A stretch of 64,000 nucleotides of DNA from Alitta virens. Lineage: Eukaryota; Annelida; Polychaeta; Phyllodocida; Nereididae. This document shows, one piece after another, positions 20,754 to 32,700 of the stretch; the stretch's first letter is position 1; every line of letters begins with the position of its first letter. The stretch covers positions 15,470,771 through 15,534,770 of the forward strand of contig OW028585.1 of NCBI GenBank assembly GCA_932294295.1, read 5' to 3'. The position numbers and the translations under genes were made by a program. The notes beneath the pieces were generated by a model, which ran no database searches, had not been told where the DNA came from, and was given only the letters and a program-made list of their open reading frames with translations.

Positions 20754-23700
20754 GTAACAAATCTTTGCACATATGACTAAAATAAGGAGTAAAACTGCCA
20801 TCTGAAAGTCTAGAAACACAGATAATACACCAGAATATCCAGTCACTTATAGATGCCTATCTAGAACAATGGGATGTTTCTATCAAATCAAAATATGATT
20901 GTTCAGTTTGAAATGTGGCTCTACATCAATGTAAATGACATAAAATGCCGTGCTATTTATTTTACATTTGTGCCAAGCTTGGTAAGTAACAAATTACTAT
21001 TGTTGCTGTTTGTCATGCTTCTTCACAAACATTATGCATGAAACTATTGATAGTTATGAACCATAAAAGCAACTGTCACAAAATGATCCCCACCAGAACA
21101 AAGTTCATATTTTTGGCAACAAGCAACAAAGACAAATGTGGGATTTGATATTTTATTAAAGTTGCAAGCATTTACAAAATGGTAGATGTTTGAACATGAG
21201 TATTTGATTTAAAATATATAATCCCAATAGAGATTTAGTTTAAGAGTAATACTATGTAACATAAATGTAGGACTAGTGAAGACTAGGTATTGACTACAAC
21301 AATCCAGATAAATGATGAGAACATAATGTACAAGAGTAATACAAGCAATGAGGATATAAATTTGTTCAGAGTTCATGGATAGATGTTGGGAAACCCTCGA
21401 AGAGCGCCATAAAGAGATGACTGAACAGGCATTGACTAGGTTCCCAACCTGAATCCAAGATCAAGTCTCTGATCGCACTGGTCGAAGCTGGGAATCATCT
21501 GGCTTGCCGGAATGACACCCCAAATGGGCTTAGATAAAGATGGTGCCCTCTGGCGTGGCCAGAAGGGGCAGTGGTAGAATAAAGGAGAGAAAGGCATATT
21601 GCTGGATGTGCCACCTGGCATGGCCGGAATGACAAGTGGAAGAATGGAGATATGGTGAATGTGTCACCTGGCATGGCCGGAGTGACAAGTGGACATATTG
21701 GTGACATGGCCGAGGTATCACCTGGCACCCCGGAGAACAATTGGGAAGAATGGAATGTATGGATGGCTGTGTCACCTGGCGTGGCCGGAGTGACAAGTGG
21801 GAATGGATATGCTGGATGTGCCACCGGGCATGGCTGGAGTGGTCACTGAGAGAGGATGTGATGCCAGGGCCGGATGTACTGGAGATAGGCACTGCTACGC
21901 CAATGGCCAGCTGTGCGGATGGTGTTGTCAGTGTGCTGGTCTTGTGCGCTTGTGCGAGCTGGGTAGCTTGTCCAATACGAAAGGATATGAGACCAGCCCG
22001 TTGTATTGTGGCTTTCAACACACGACTGAATGTGTCTCAATCAACAGGGATTTTGTCTTGGAAAAGGAACAGTGGTCCTTTGGATTTTCCCCGGAGGGCT
22101 AGTTAACTGGAAAGATGGGCAATGGGGCAGCATGTATGGTCTGGGTCTGGGTTCAGGATGAGAGTAGGGATGTGCTGTCTACTATGTTTGTAGGAATTAA
22201 ACGTTATTGTCAAAGAGGTTGGTGAAAGGCCAATTGTGTTGCGTTCTGGACCCCATGCAGGGCTTTCGACACAAGGAAAGTGGTAGTAGGATCAGGTACA
22301 TGGTGCAGCTTATGAATAAAAGATATGGCGGACATGTAGGTCTTGATAGTCCGGTATTGCAGGCCTTTTTTGGTGGAGGTGTGTTATAAATAAGCACACA
22401 TCCTGTGGGGATGATGGAAATTGGAGTTCCTTATGAAGTTTGTTTGAGTGAAACAAACGAAATGCATTCCAATTTCTCTTGTTAAATATCTGCTGTGGAA
22501 GTCTGGAGGGAGGCTTTTAGCAGCTTGTGAAACTCAGATTTAAGTTTGCTGGTGTTAGGTGTGGTGGAACCGACGTAGGGGATGGCAACATCCCATATTT
22601 GTTGAGGAGCTCCTTGGTGACAGCCTGTCGAGAAATAAGATCACATAATGTGTTATTTACGCAAGGAATATGCTGAGCAGTAAGAAGGATGTTATGCTGC
22701 AAAAGGACTAAGACAAGTGGGCGCAGTATCTGCGTGATAAGGGGGCATTTGGAAGTTTGATTATTGAAGATGTGAACAACAGCTATGTTGTCTGTGTAGA
22801 AGAGGATATTGCTATTTTGGAGCTTTGTAGCAAACATGGCTATAATAACATTGACGGGGTAGAGTTCGAGTACTGTGATATTGAGATTCTGCCAAAGTGG
22901 GGGCCAAAGGCCCTGTAACCACCGGGAACCGTAGATGGCGCCAAATCCAGTTTTTGACACGTCAGAAGCTAGCTTGATGGCTGTGGACTCGTAGCTGTAT
23001 CTTGGCTTTAACATGGTAATGCCATTGTGATGTGCAAGGAAATCTGACCAGGTGGTTAAGTCGAGTTTCGTGTCCTTTGTTAGGGTTACATAGTGAGCAG
23101 GGTTCTTGATTCCTATTGTGCGGTCATGGAGACGCCTCAGGAAAGCTCGCCCACAGGGGATGACTGTTGTTGAAAATTGTAATTTGCCAATAAGTGATTT
23201 CAAGTCTCTTAATGTGAGGGAACGTTTAGTTAATGCTATTTGGAGATCCTGGTGATATTGTGTAAGCTTAGTTGGTGGTAGTTGAGCCTGCAGTGGCCGG
23301 TTTCTTGGTGCTTGTTTGACGGAAGGCTTTCAGGAGGGCCTTAGTCACCAGGTCTGCCCGGAAATTAAGCCAAGAGCACTTAGTATGCTCCCGGTCGACC
23401 CTGAACTGTATGTCATGAAATTGCCAGTTGGCACCCGAGCTCATGAGCTCCTTGATCTGCCGGCAGTAGGTGAGCATTGGGGCAATTTGATCCGGGAACT
23501 TTTTGGTGTACACAGCTATGTAGCCATCTTGCGTTTGGGGGTGAGATTGAAGGCCGCATGATCATCATCCAAGGATGGATTAGGCAAGGAAATCTGAAAT
23601 GATTGGGCCTGGAGGGGGTACAGCAAGTCAGCCAGATCGATGAACTTGTCGGCCCAGACACGTTCCTTGATTTTCTTGGGAACATTCATTCCAATCGGTG

Positions 23701-26700
23701 AACCAGCAAGTACTGGGCGTTGGGCGGGTAGTGTGGAGAGGGACAAGGGTAACACTTTTAAAGGCCGGGGGTCCCGTATATAAGGCAGCAATTGCGGCAC
23801 CCCATCATTCTGGGTTTGGCCTTCAAGCAGTCAACATCTCCCTCCCCCTTGCATAGAAACTTGAATATCTAAATAAACACGGCGGGAGTTAGCAGTGAGA
23901 CAATAGAACCCCAAACAGATGTTGGTTCTACATATGTACATCCTCATGTGGTATTATGTAACACCTTTGCATCTTTCTGTGCATCTCATGTTTGAAGCTG
24001 ACACCAATTTATGTGACATTGTCACAGGGATAATTAATGACCCATTACTGTAATATTTTGAATATTTACAGGCATCACATTTTTATATCATATTGTTGCT
24101 AATTACACTTTTCAAATTTTAGATAGCAGAATAGCTGGCTAGATAGCTGACTAGATAGATAGATACTTCATGCACATTTATTGTGCCAAAGGTTTTCTAT
24201 AGTTTTATTTTATTTTTTTCAATAACTGTTCCATGAAAGTATGCATTTTATTTAACTAATATTTCAAAATTATGTATGGGTTTCAACAAACTGGTAATCA
24301 CCATTTTAACCATGTCATAATAAATGACCAGCTAAGCTATGTATATTAAGAGGTGTGACAGCATCTTTGTTCTCATGGTCAGCAACAGCAACAAAGATTG
24401 CTCTACCCCGATGGTCATTGGTCAGTCTGACATAATGACCACTGTTGATTACCCAATGACTACAAGGGTATGCAGCAGTTTCTAGCACCCCAATTACCTT
24501 ATATGGTATGTGGAGCTAATTGCCGACCCAGGGGTAATCGCTACCCCTAGTCCCCCGGCCTTTAACTCACCTGGAGGGATGAAATTTTGTAGATTGCTAG
24601 GTAACACTGGTGCAGTTGGTTGTAGGGTCTGGTTGGTGTTGTTAGGAAGAGAATGATGAAGGTTTGTCGGTAACGTACTCAGAGTGGACTGCATCGATAA
24701 GAATGCAGCCTGTTGTTGCTTCAGCAATTCTGCCATTGTGCCCAGAGTGCTTAGGATACTGTCATTGGCATTGTTGGTTGCTGGCTGTTGTGCATCACAT
24801 CCACTATTTGTCTGCTGAAGGGTCTGAGTAGTGGCGGGTGGCGAAGCAGTTTCCTCATCCTCAGAGCTGCTTCCGAGTGGTTGTTGGGACTGCTGGTAGC
24901 GTACTGGTAGTTGTTGTCGTCAGAATGGTCTGGCGGTTGCCGAGGCTCGCTTGGCCTTCACCTTAGGATGTTACCTGCAACAGAAGTGGAGAAGCAGCAG
25001 TACCCATAATATAGTGGATCAATAAGTAGTGCAATAGTACTAGTCGTTTGAGTGAAAAGGTGTAAGTTATTAAGATATAGGACTGTGTTGGCACCCAAAA
25101 TATAAATAAATTAAAATTTTTGGGAGACACGGCAGGCGACAACAAGTAGGCTGAGTATTGATGTAAGGAAGTGGATAAAGTGTCGGCACCATGATGAGAT
25201 GAAGACAAAGAAGGCATGGCAATTTGAAAAGATGTAGCAGTGAAATGTCGGCACCACAATTGAGTGGAGACAAATAATTATAAGGAATGGAGAAGGCGTG
25301 ATAGAGCTTGTAGGTGTCGGCACCACAGCAGAGTGGAGACACGCAGGAATAGAGACATATTAGAGTGAGATGTCGGCAGCTCAAGTAAGTTGTGAGTATA
25401 AATGTTCAGATGAAAGTTGTAAAGTGCCGGAGTAGAGACACTAGGCAGAATATGGTGGATTAGTGAGCCAAGGAATTAGAGAGCTTAGTCGGCTGGGGAA
25501 TTAGAGAGCTTGTTGACTGCAAGGAAAATGGCCTTGCGGAGAGAGGCTATGTACTTAGTTCTCCCAAACTTTGTATTAGGATGGATGTCATCACGCGACC
25601 ATTGAGAGACTGGAATAGCCCAAAGTCCTTTATGAACATAATAAGTCAGTTGTCTCTCACCGTCACACATTGTACGAAGAAAATGGTTTAGCTGGTAAGC
25701 GTTTTGCTTGAACTGGTCCGGGGGGATGGCATGTAGGGCAGAGGTACGATTTAGAATGGAAGGATGAATGCCTGAGAGACTGCATACTGGGAGATGAGAA
25801 TGTTGGCAAGATTGACAATAGTAGTTGCTATATGCAATGGATATGCACCATCCACAATATCGTTCGAGCCGTACTGTAAAATGACAAAGTCTGGGGAATA
25901 TTTACGCAGGTCGTGGTTAGGGAGAGCAAAATTTGAATGAGTTACCCTGGCACCATGTTCTCCAATGAGTTTTAAATGAGAAATTCGATCTGACACCTTG
26001 AATAGATGTGGCAGTTGAGTAGAAGTGATGGAGGATTGTGAAGAGATGGAATGAAGAGTGCCATGTATAAAACTGTGGCCTAAAACAAGGCCGACAAGAC
26101 CATGTGGCATTGCTCAAAATGTTGTTACAAACAGTAAAAAGCAACAGTTACAAAATGATCCCCACCAGAACAAAGTTCATATTTTCATTATATCTCATGA
26201 GGACAATTAATTAAAAACATGCCATCAAGTTGTCTTCTCAGTTCCCTAATTTGATGTGAACTGTGGCAATATTGTCAAACCTGACTAGAAACCAAGTTTT
26301 TAAATCCCATGGCTGTCACAGCTCAGTTATCTTCCAATGACTTTTCAATGAGCACCAATAATAGTAAGCTACATGGCCAAGTGTGCCACGTGCATTTTCC
26401 ATGAGAAGGATAAACACATAGAAAACGCATGGTTTTTAGCTCATTATAATGAGGCAAAAACCATGCGTTTTCCATGTGTTTATCCAAACGCATGGAAAAC
26501 GCAAGTTGCACAGTTGGCCATGTATGGTATGTATATAATTCAGACTAAGGCATAGATTTATTTCACAATTCTTTTTTGCAGAGATTTAGACAGCAGGACA
26601 GGACAACTCCCTTCATCTGCTTCACTCTTTTGTTACTTTTTTTTTTTCCAAAGTTATGCTAGTATTCTCCGTTCTTCCTGTGATCCTCATAATGTCAGGC

Positions 26701-29700
26701 AGTTTGAGAAATGACAGAAATTATGCTGTAAAAAAAACAGTAAAATTTGTTATTTGTGGTTGAGAGGTGTTATTGTTGAATGTTGGGGGGTCTGATTAAT
26801 TGATAAAATAATATCTCAATTATGGTGACTGCTGGGATTGACTGTAAGTTGCCCACCAAGACGTTACCCAATGTTTGCTGGATGAACATATGTATGACTG
26901 TATTTATTTGTAGGCCTCTTGAAAAAGGATCTGCAAAGGATGGAAAAGTTCCAGAAAATGAAGATGATGAGCCAAAACCCATGTAAAATTACTTCATCTC
27001 TTGAAATGATTCTGAATTGAAATATGCATAGATATATAACTTTGATGAATTGACATGTTCTTGCACATCTGACCATTTCCTTTGGTACATTTCTTTCAGG
27101 TGCTCAATGGGATCGGAGCTCAGTCCACCTCAGAAAAGAAAAAGGGGTTCATTTTTTTATGGAAAAGTTGCAGAAGATGAAGATGATGAGCTGAAGGCAA
27201 TGTACATATCTTTACACATATCTTTTCATGTAATCCATAATATGAACGTTATATTATCATAGTACATGGCCAAATGTGCTACATGCATTTTCCACCTCAT
27301 TTTAATTAGGAAAAAACCGTTTTACATGCGTTTTTTCATCTCATAGAAAACACACGTGGCACATTCGTCCATGTTGTACTATTTACTGCCCAATAGTATA
27401 CAGCTTTTAGATAATTTTGTGACATTTTAGATAGTATTTAAAAACTCATTTATTTACAAAAGCTTTTAGTGATTTCAATCTTTGATTTTATTTCTTAAGT
27501 TAATTTATAACATTTTTGTCTACATTTGTTTTCTCGTATATAGTTAAGTGCCATTGCACGTTCAAAATAATTGTGCACTGTAGAATATTATTAAACATGT
27601 TAAACTTAACTTAGAAGAATAAAATTGACATTCTTATAATTTTTTTCTGAATAACTTCTCTTAAGTTTTTTTGTTAAACAACTTTGGTGCCATAAGTTGT
27701 CCATGTAGAAGTGCAGTTGAATGATGAAATCATATTTAAGAAATGAATATTGTAGATCCTTTTTTTTATGTATTTCAGTGTCTGTCCCTATTCTGTGCCA
27801 TTTTGGGGCATGCCTAAACACTTAATGTTATTTCAAAACACCAACATTACTTCTATAGTAATCTTAATGTTTTTACAAAACACATGTTTATTAACGATTT
27901 GCGGTGCAGCAACATTTTCAATATTGTAACAATAACTATAGAATGTTTCAGAATTTGGTCAATTTAAATAATAACTGTAAACAGACAAACAGCGAAACTG
28001 TTATATTGCTTATAGTACCCAACAAAAACATTTACATAACAACTCAGAAATGCTTAAAGCCCATTCATTACCTGGCATATTATTAGTAAAAATACTTACA
28101 TGGAGCCCCTTGTCCAGATAAACTTTTACAATGAAGTCTAGTCTGTTCACAAAGAAGTCTAGTCTGTCCAGAGGATAGCCCAAGTGTGCGCAAACTACCA
28201 GTCTTTCAGCCAGATCATGTGCACTTCTTTACCAAATACCCCATGACAACCCTGTGGTTTTATATCAGGCTTTTCATTTGTCTGCATAACAGTGTCCTAT
28301 TTACATGCTTTTCTTCTCTTTGAAATCCAGAAATGCATATCATATAATGCTTTCACAACAATCATGACGTCACCATTTGTTATTTTAGCATAACATTACC
28401 ATACCACCCTAGCCTTTTCAACCTACGGTAAAATTTACAACTGTGATCAGCTCATGAAGACTAAATTATTACACTTTTGCATACATACTGATTCATATAT
28501 ATTTTAAGGATAATAATTTCTGAATGGTCAAGCCCAGATAGCAATCCAAATCGTTTTGACGGTCGGCCCGTTGTCAGCGAAGCCAAATGATATAGAAACG
28601 AAGCTGGCCCGATTTGGAATGCTAGCTGGGAGGCTACCAGAATAAACAAAAGTGACTTAATGCTTCATCAGTTGACAGATTTGTGCAGTTACTCATCCAT
28701 CATCTCCGCTGCTACTGTTTGATTCATAATAAATTACACATGACAATTATTATCAGGTGTTTGGAGATCATAGACAAGCTTGAGGAAAAGCAAGACCTGG
28801 ATGACAAGGGACAAAGAATTCTGGACTTACTCGCAGAAGGTGGTACAAGTATTCTGGATGGAGACTCAGAGGTGTTCTTGAAGATGGTCAGAAAAGCTGG
28901 CAGACTGATAGAATCAACATTCTACTGTGAGATAATACAGGTACATCAGAGATGTGTAATGCATGGATTGTTGTGAGAACATTGAATTTGAGAAATATTT
29001 AAACTATGCAACTTAAAAAATATTTTTATAGTCTTTTACAAACTAGATTTAGAAAGATATATATAACGAATTTAAAATTCTGCTCTCTACAATTAAAGAA
29101 ATTTCTGTTGGAAGCCACACCCAAAAGTTCACTAGTGTGATTGATATGTGAAAACTTAGTCTATTAATTAAATGTAATTTCCTGGACCATTTTGAATTTC
29201 ATCATTATACTTGACTCTGGCAGTTGGTCATATAAGAATTGATAATGAATACTTTACTTATTAAAATTATCATTCAACAAATTTATTTTGTAGAAAATGG
29301 CTGATGTCTACATGAGAATCCCAAACAAGGTGCAGAAAGGCCCTTTGGACTGTTTAGTGCAACAGATGGATGACAAGAAGACCTTGAGATCATTCGTAGA
29401 GAACCAAGGGAATTTCTTGTCAATGGTCAAGGTTAGTCACTCAAAAGTCAGATTAAACTTAATGATAATGAAAACTGTACAGAAATATTAGTGTAATTTC
29501 TACATAAGCCAGCTCATGAATGTCCCAGGTTTTTTTCAATTTATTTATAGATATATTTTTCTTGGTGACACATTCTTAAACAGAAAGTTTTTAATGTGGC
29601 CCAGATATATAAAAACAAATACATAAAAACAATTGTAGCATAAAACAAAAAAAAAAACACTATACAGTTGCAGTTGAACCCAATATGTCTTTTGAACAGG

Positions 29701-32700
29701 GGCAAGCAAAACATCCCAGTTTTAAGTAACATGGTGTGAACTCCAAGTCCTACTGTTTCATCATTATACTTGCCTCTGGTGGTTGGTCATATAATCTGGC
29801 TGATAAGATTCAGACCAGTAGCATTGAGACATTGACATTGACACAATTACCAGCACTTCATTGTAAGTCACTCATCTTAATGTTCTCCCCATCTATAGGA
29901 GCAGACAATTATCATCAGATTCTCATTTTGTAAATGATTAATCACTACTTACTCACACCAAGATACTATACTGACATCTGAATGGCAACAAAATAGTGGT
30001 CAGTTAAGAACGACAAGGTTGTAATCCATCTGGGTTCAAGTTGACGGTCTCTAGCTTTAAAGCAAATCATCCCTTCAAATGCCTCTTGTCATTTGCTAAT
30101 AAAAAAAGATAAAAAAAGAAATACAAATCATTTTTAGTTTCTGAGAAATTAAGGGATAACATTTTTGGTATTTTGAAGGTCATAATGTCCATTTTTATAG
30201 ATGTTGTTTTCTGATGTTATCAGATTTGTGGTCAACACCACAACTTGAGTTATAACATAAAACCCTCTATTTAGGGCCATTAGAGGGTGAATACATGTAT
30301 GGCAGATTATTTCATATGAGATGAGAGATAATTTTGTCTTGCACCATCGACTATTAATAAAGTTTATCTTATCTTATCTTATGAAACTAGGTGAAATTCC
30401 ATGGAACTTGTCTGTAAATGTTAAAGAAGGGGCGAGAGTGTTTTCACCAAAATCAGAGCTGACCCCCAAAACTAAGCTGGAAGATTCCCTTTGAAGAATT
30501 GCACCCAAAATATTGACTTATTATTTAATTTAGCTTTCTTCATTCCTGCAGATGCTGACACCTACAGAAATCAGTGTAAGCTCATGGTGAGTGTAACATA
30601 TTAGTACATGGTTTAGCATTGATCTTGAGTAACTGATTAATTAGTATATGAGATGATATGAATGCTGAAAGTAAATGATTTGCACGACTAGATGACTTGA
30701 GCAATACCTTGTTCAAAATGCTTTTAATTTATGAATCTTTATTTTAGGAGCAAGTGTCTCCAGGTTGTCATCATGAAGTCAGAGTATGAACATACAGCAT
30801 CAGAGTCATCATTCAGGTGCATTAAGTGGACAGAAGAATTCCTGACTACTTTGAAACTTCTGCTTGAGAAAGGGGCAGATCCAACTTGGATACCCCAAGA
30901 GCAGTTGGAGACACTTGACAGGAAAGGTCGATGCTCTGCTCAGTATGGGTTTTTCAGGGCCATCAAGTATGTTCTTATGTACAAGAATCACCTTTTCAAT
31001 TACTTAATGGAAGTCATGCCCCTGTTTCTGTCTCCTAAAGGTTTGACCAATGACCATCTCCATAACACTTCACTACATGATCTTGTGGCACCTGACTGGG
31101 AATGGCTCACTGAAGAGCTTGAACATTTACCAGATGATTTCTTTCAGCAATATAAAGAAGTTATATCCAGACTCATAGAGCATGACCCTGCCATTGTTGA
31201 TATGACTGACTCTGATGAAGATGCCCCATTGCAGTGGTTTATCAATGGTATGAAACTGCCGGAGGACATCTTAGAAAATGTCAGAGACATTGTACGTTTA
31301 CTAAGATCAGATAAAAACATAGCCAATAAGAACACTGAAGGAAAGAATTGTTTGCATTACCTTGCAGAGTCATTTCCTATATTTGTTAAACCTGTCTCTC
31401 AAAATGGACACGAGACATTTCTTGATCTTGTCAAGTACTTGATATCTGATTCAAGCATTGATGCCCAGGATGACAATGGACAAACAGCCTTACATATATT
31501 GGCAGAAAAATACAAGAAAGATATTCCAGAGCATAGCCTCAGTATTTACTGGGAGCTTGTTAAGAGATTAGTAACTGATTCAAACATCAATGTTCAAGAC
31601 AACCAAGAATGCACCGTTCTTCATATACTCATGAGACAAGTGTTTTGGGATCCATGCATAGGAAAGCATATATTGCCACATCTTCAGACAATCACAACAT
31701 CTCAAAATGTGAATGCTCAGGACAAACATTCAGTGACCCCATACAGCTGGACCCTGAGAGGGAAGTTGGAATATCAGGAAGATGGCTCAGATGCCGGTGG
31801 AATCTTCTCTGATATTGAAAAGATCTTACTCAGGAATGGTGCAAATGCTGATCTTGCAAGAAGAGGATTTCCTTTTATTCAGTAAGTAGACTTTATAAAG
31901 GATATATTTTTTATACTATCTAAAATATCACAGAAACATGCTTTTAAGGTAAGTGGGAGTGGGTAGATTAGGGCTTTGCATCCTGTATTTCTGCACCAGT
32001 TGGGCTAACTAGGACAGGCAGGGACCATGGCAATGAGATGATGGATGAAACAGCCATCCAACTTAGGCTCGACCAGGAATCAAACCTGGGACCCAGTGGT
32101 TGGAAACCCAGTAACTCCCAATGTGCTACCACTGAGGCCCCCAGCCCCATGCATAAATATAATTGAACAACTGTAGTTTTATTAATATAGCTGTATTTTA
32201 TGTGAGACTTGTTAATATGATAGGAAATACTTCATTATTTTTGCACTAGGCCGTAACATACATAAATGATGGAAACATGCATTGACATTTTAAGTGACCC
32301 TGCTAAGTTTAATCACAGTAGTGAGGCATTAAACCGAACCAGAGTGTATTCTTACTTAACTTACAATTTGTAAATAAATAATGGCAGATGCTTTGAGTGG
32401 TTTGGCTAAATTGATACTTGGCGCTATTAACTAGGAAATATACTTTACTCGATTCAGAAAGTTGTAACAAATGATACATAATAATTATTATCAGGTGTTT
32501 GGAGATCATAGACAAGCTTGAGGAAAAGCAAGACCTGGATGACAAGGGACAAAGAATTCTGGACTTACTCGCAGAAGGTGGTACAAGTATTCTGGATGGA
32601 GACTCAGAGGTGTTCTTGAAGATGGGCAGAAAAGCTGGCAGACTGATAGAATCAACATTCTACTGTGAGATAATACAGGTACGTCAGAAATGTGTAATGC

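Larger units (their letters stand above)
21230..26135 (-). mobile_element. YR retrotransposon (DIRS/Ngaro-like), copy A, damaged
   Basis: On the minus strand the order is SGNH-hydrolase-like gene, tandem-repeat leader, gag, reverse transcriptase/RNase H, start of a tyrosine recombinase, then a long 3' part with 54-bp tandem repeats. Copy B (52214-56360) is colinear but better preserved. Copy A has lost most of the RT palm, has frame damage in the SGNH gene, and carries an 800-bp piggyBac-like insertion at 23762-24561. It lies in intron 1 of the ankyrin-cGLR gene, antisense. Lack of a methyltransferase between RNase H and recombinase favours Ngaro over DIRS1. Confidence 0.75.
28735..31881 (+). 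repeat. segmental duplication unit 1 (cassette 1 with introns)
   Basis: Exons C, D, E, F and large parts of the introns between them match 32470-38261. Intron matches include 28941-29190 with 32679-32915, 29222-29640 with 34717-35110, and 29736-30550 with 35354-36215. Unit 2 differs by extra inserted sequence (about 32925-34715) and five added ankyrin repeats. Confidence 0.85.

Noticed and set aside
21530..22021. 163-residue minus-strand frame rich in Pro, His and Ser
   Set aside because: It follows the 54-bp tandem repeat, other frames there are open as well, and it matches no protein type.
26370..26524. A microRNA precursor
   Set aside because: The palindrome is explained by the MITE family with four copies; no sequence feature singles out a mature microRNA.
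28757..29431. A CARD, death or TIR domain encoded by exons C and D
   Set aside because: It is helical and placed like an adaptor domain, but I cannot match the conserved residues of any of these folds.
32070..32140. A functional tRNA gene on the minus strand
   Set aside because: A- and B-box-like motifs are there, but arms do not pair into a full cloverleaf, so a SINE fragment is the better reading.
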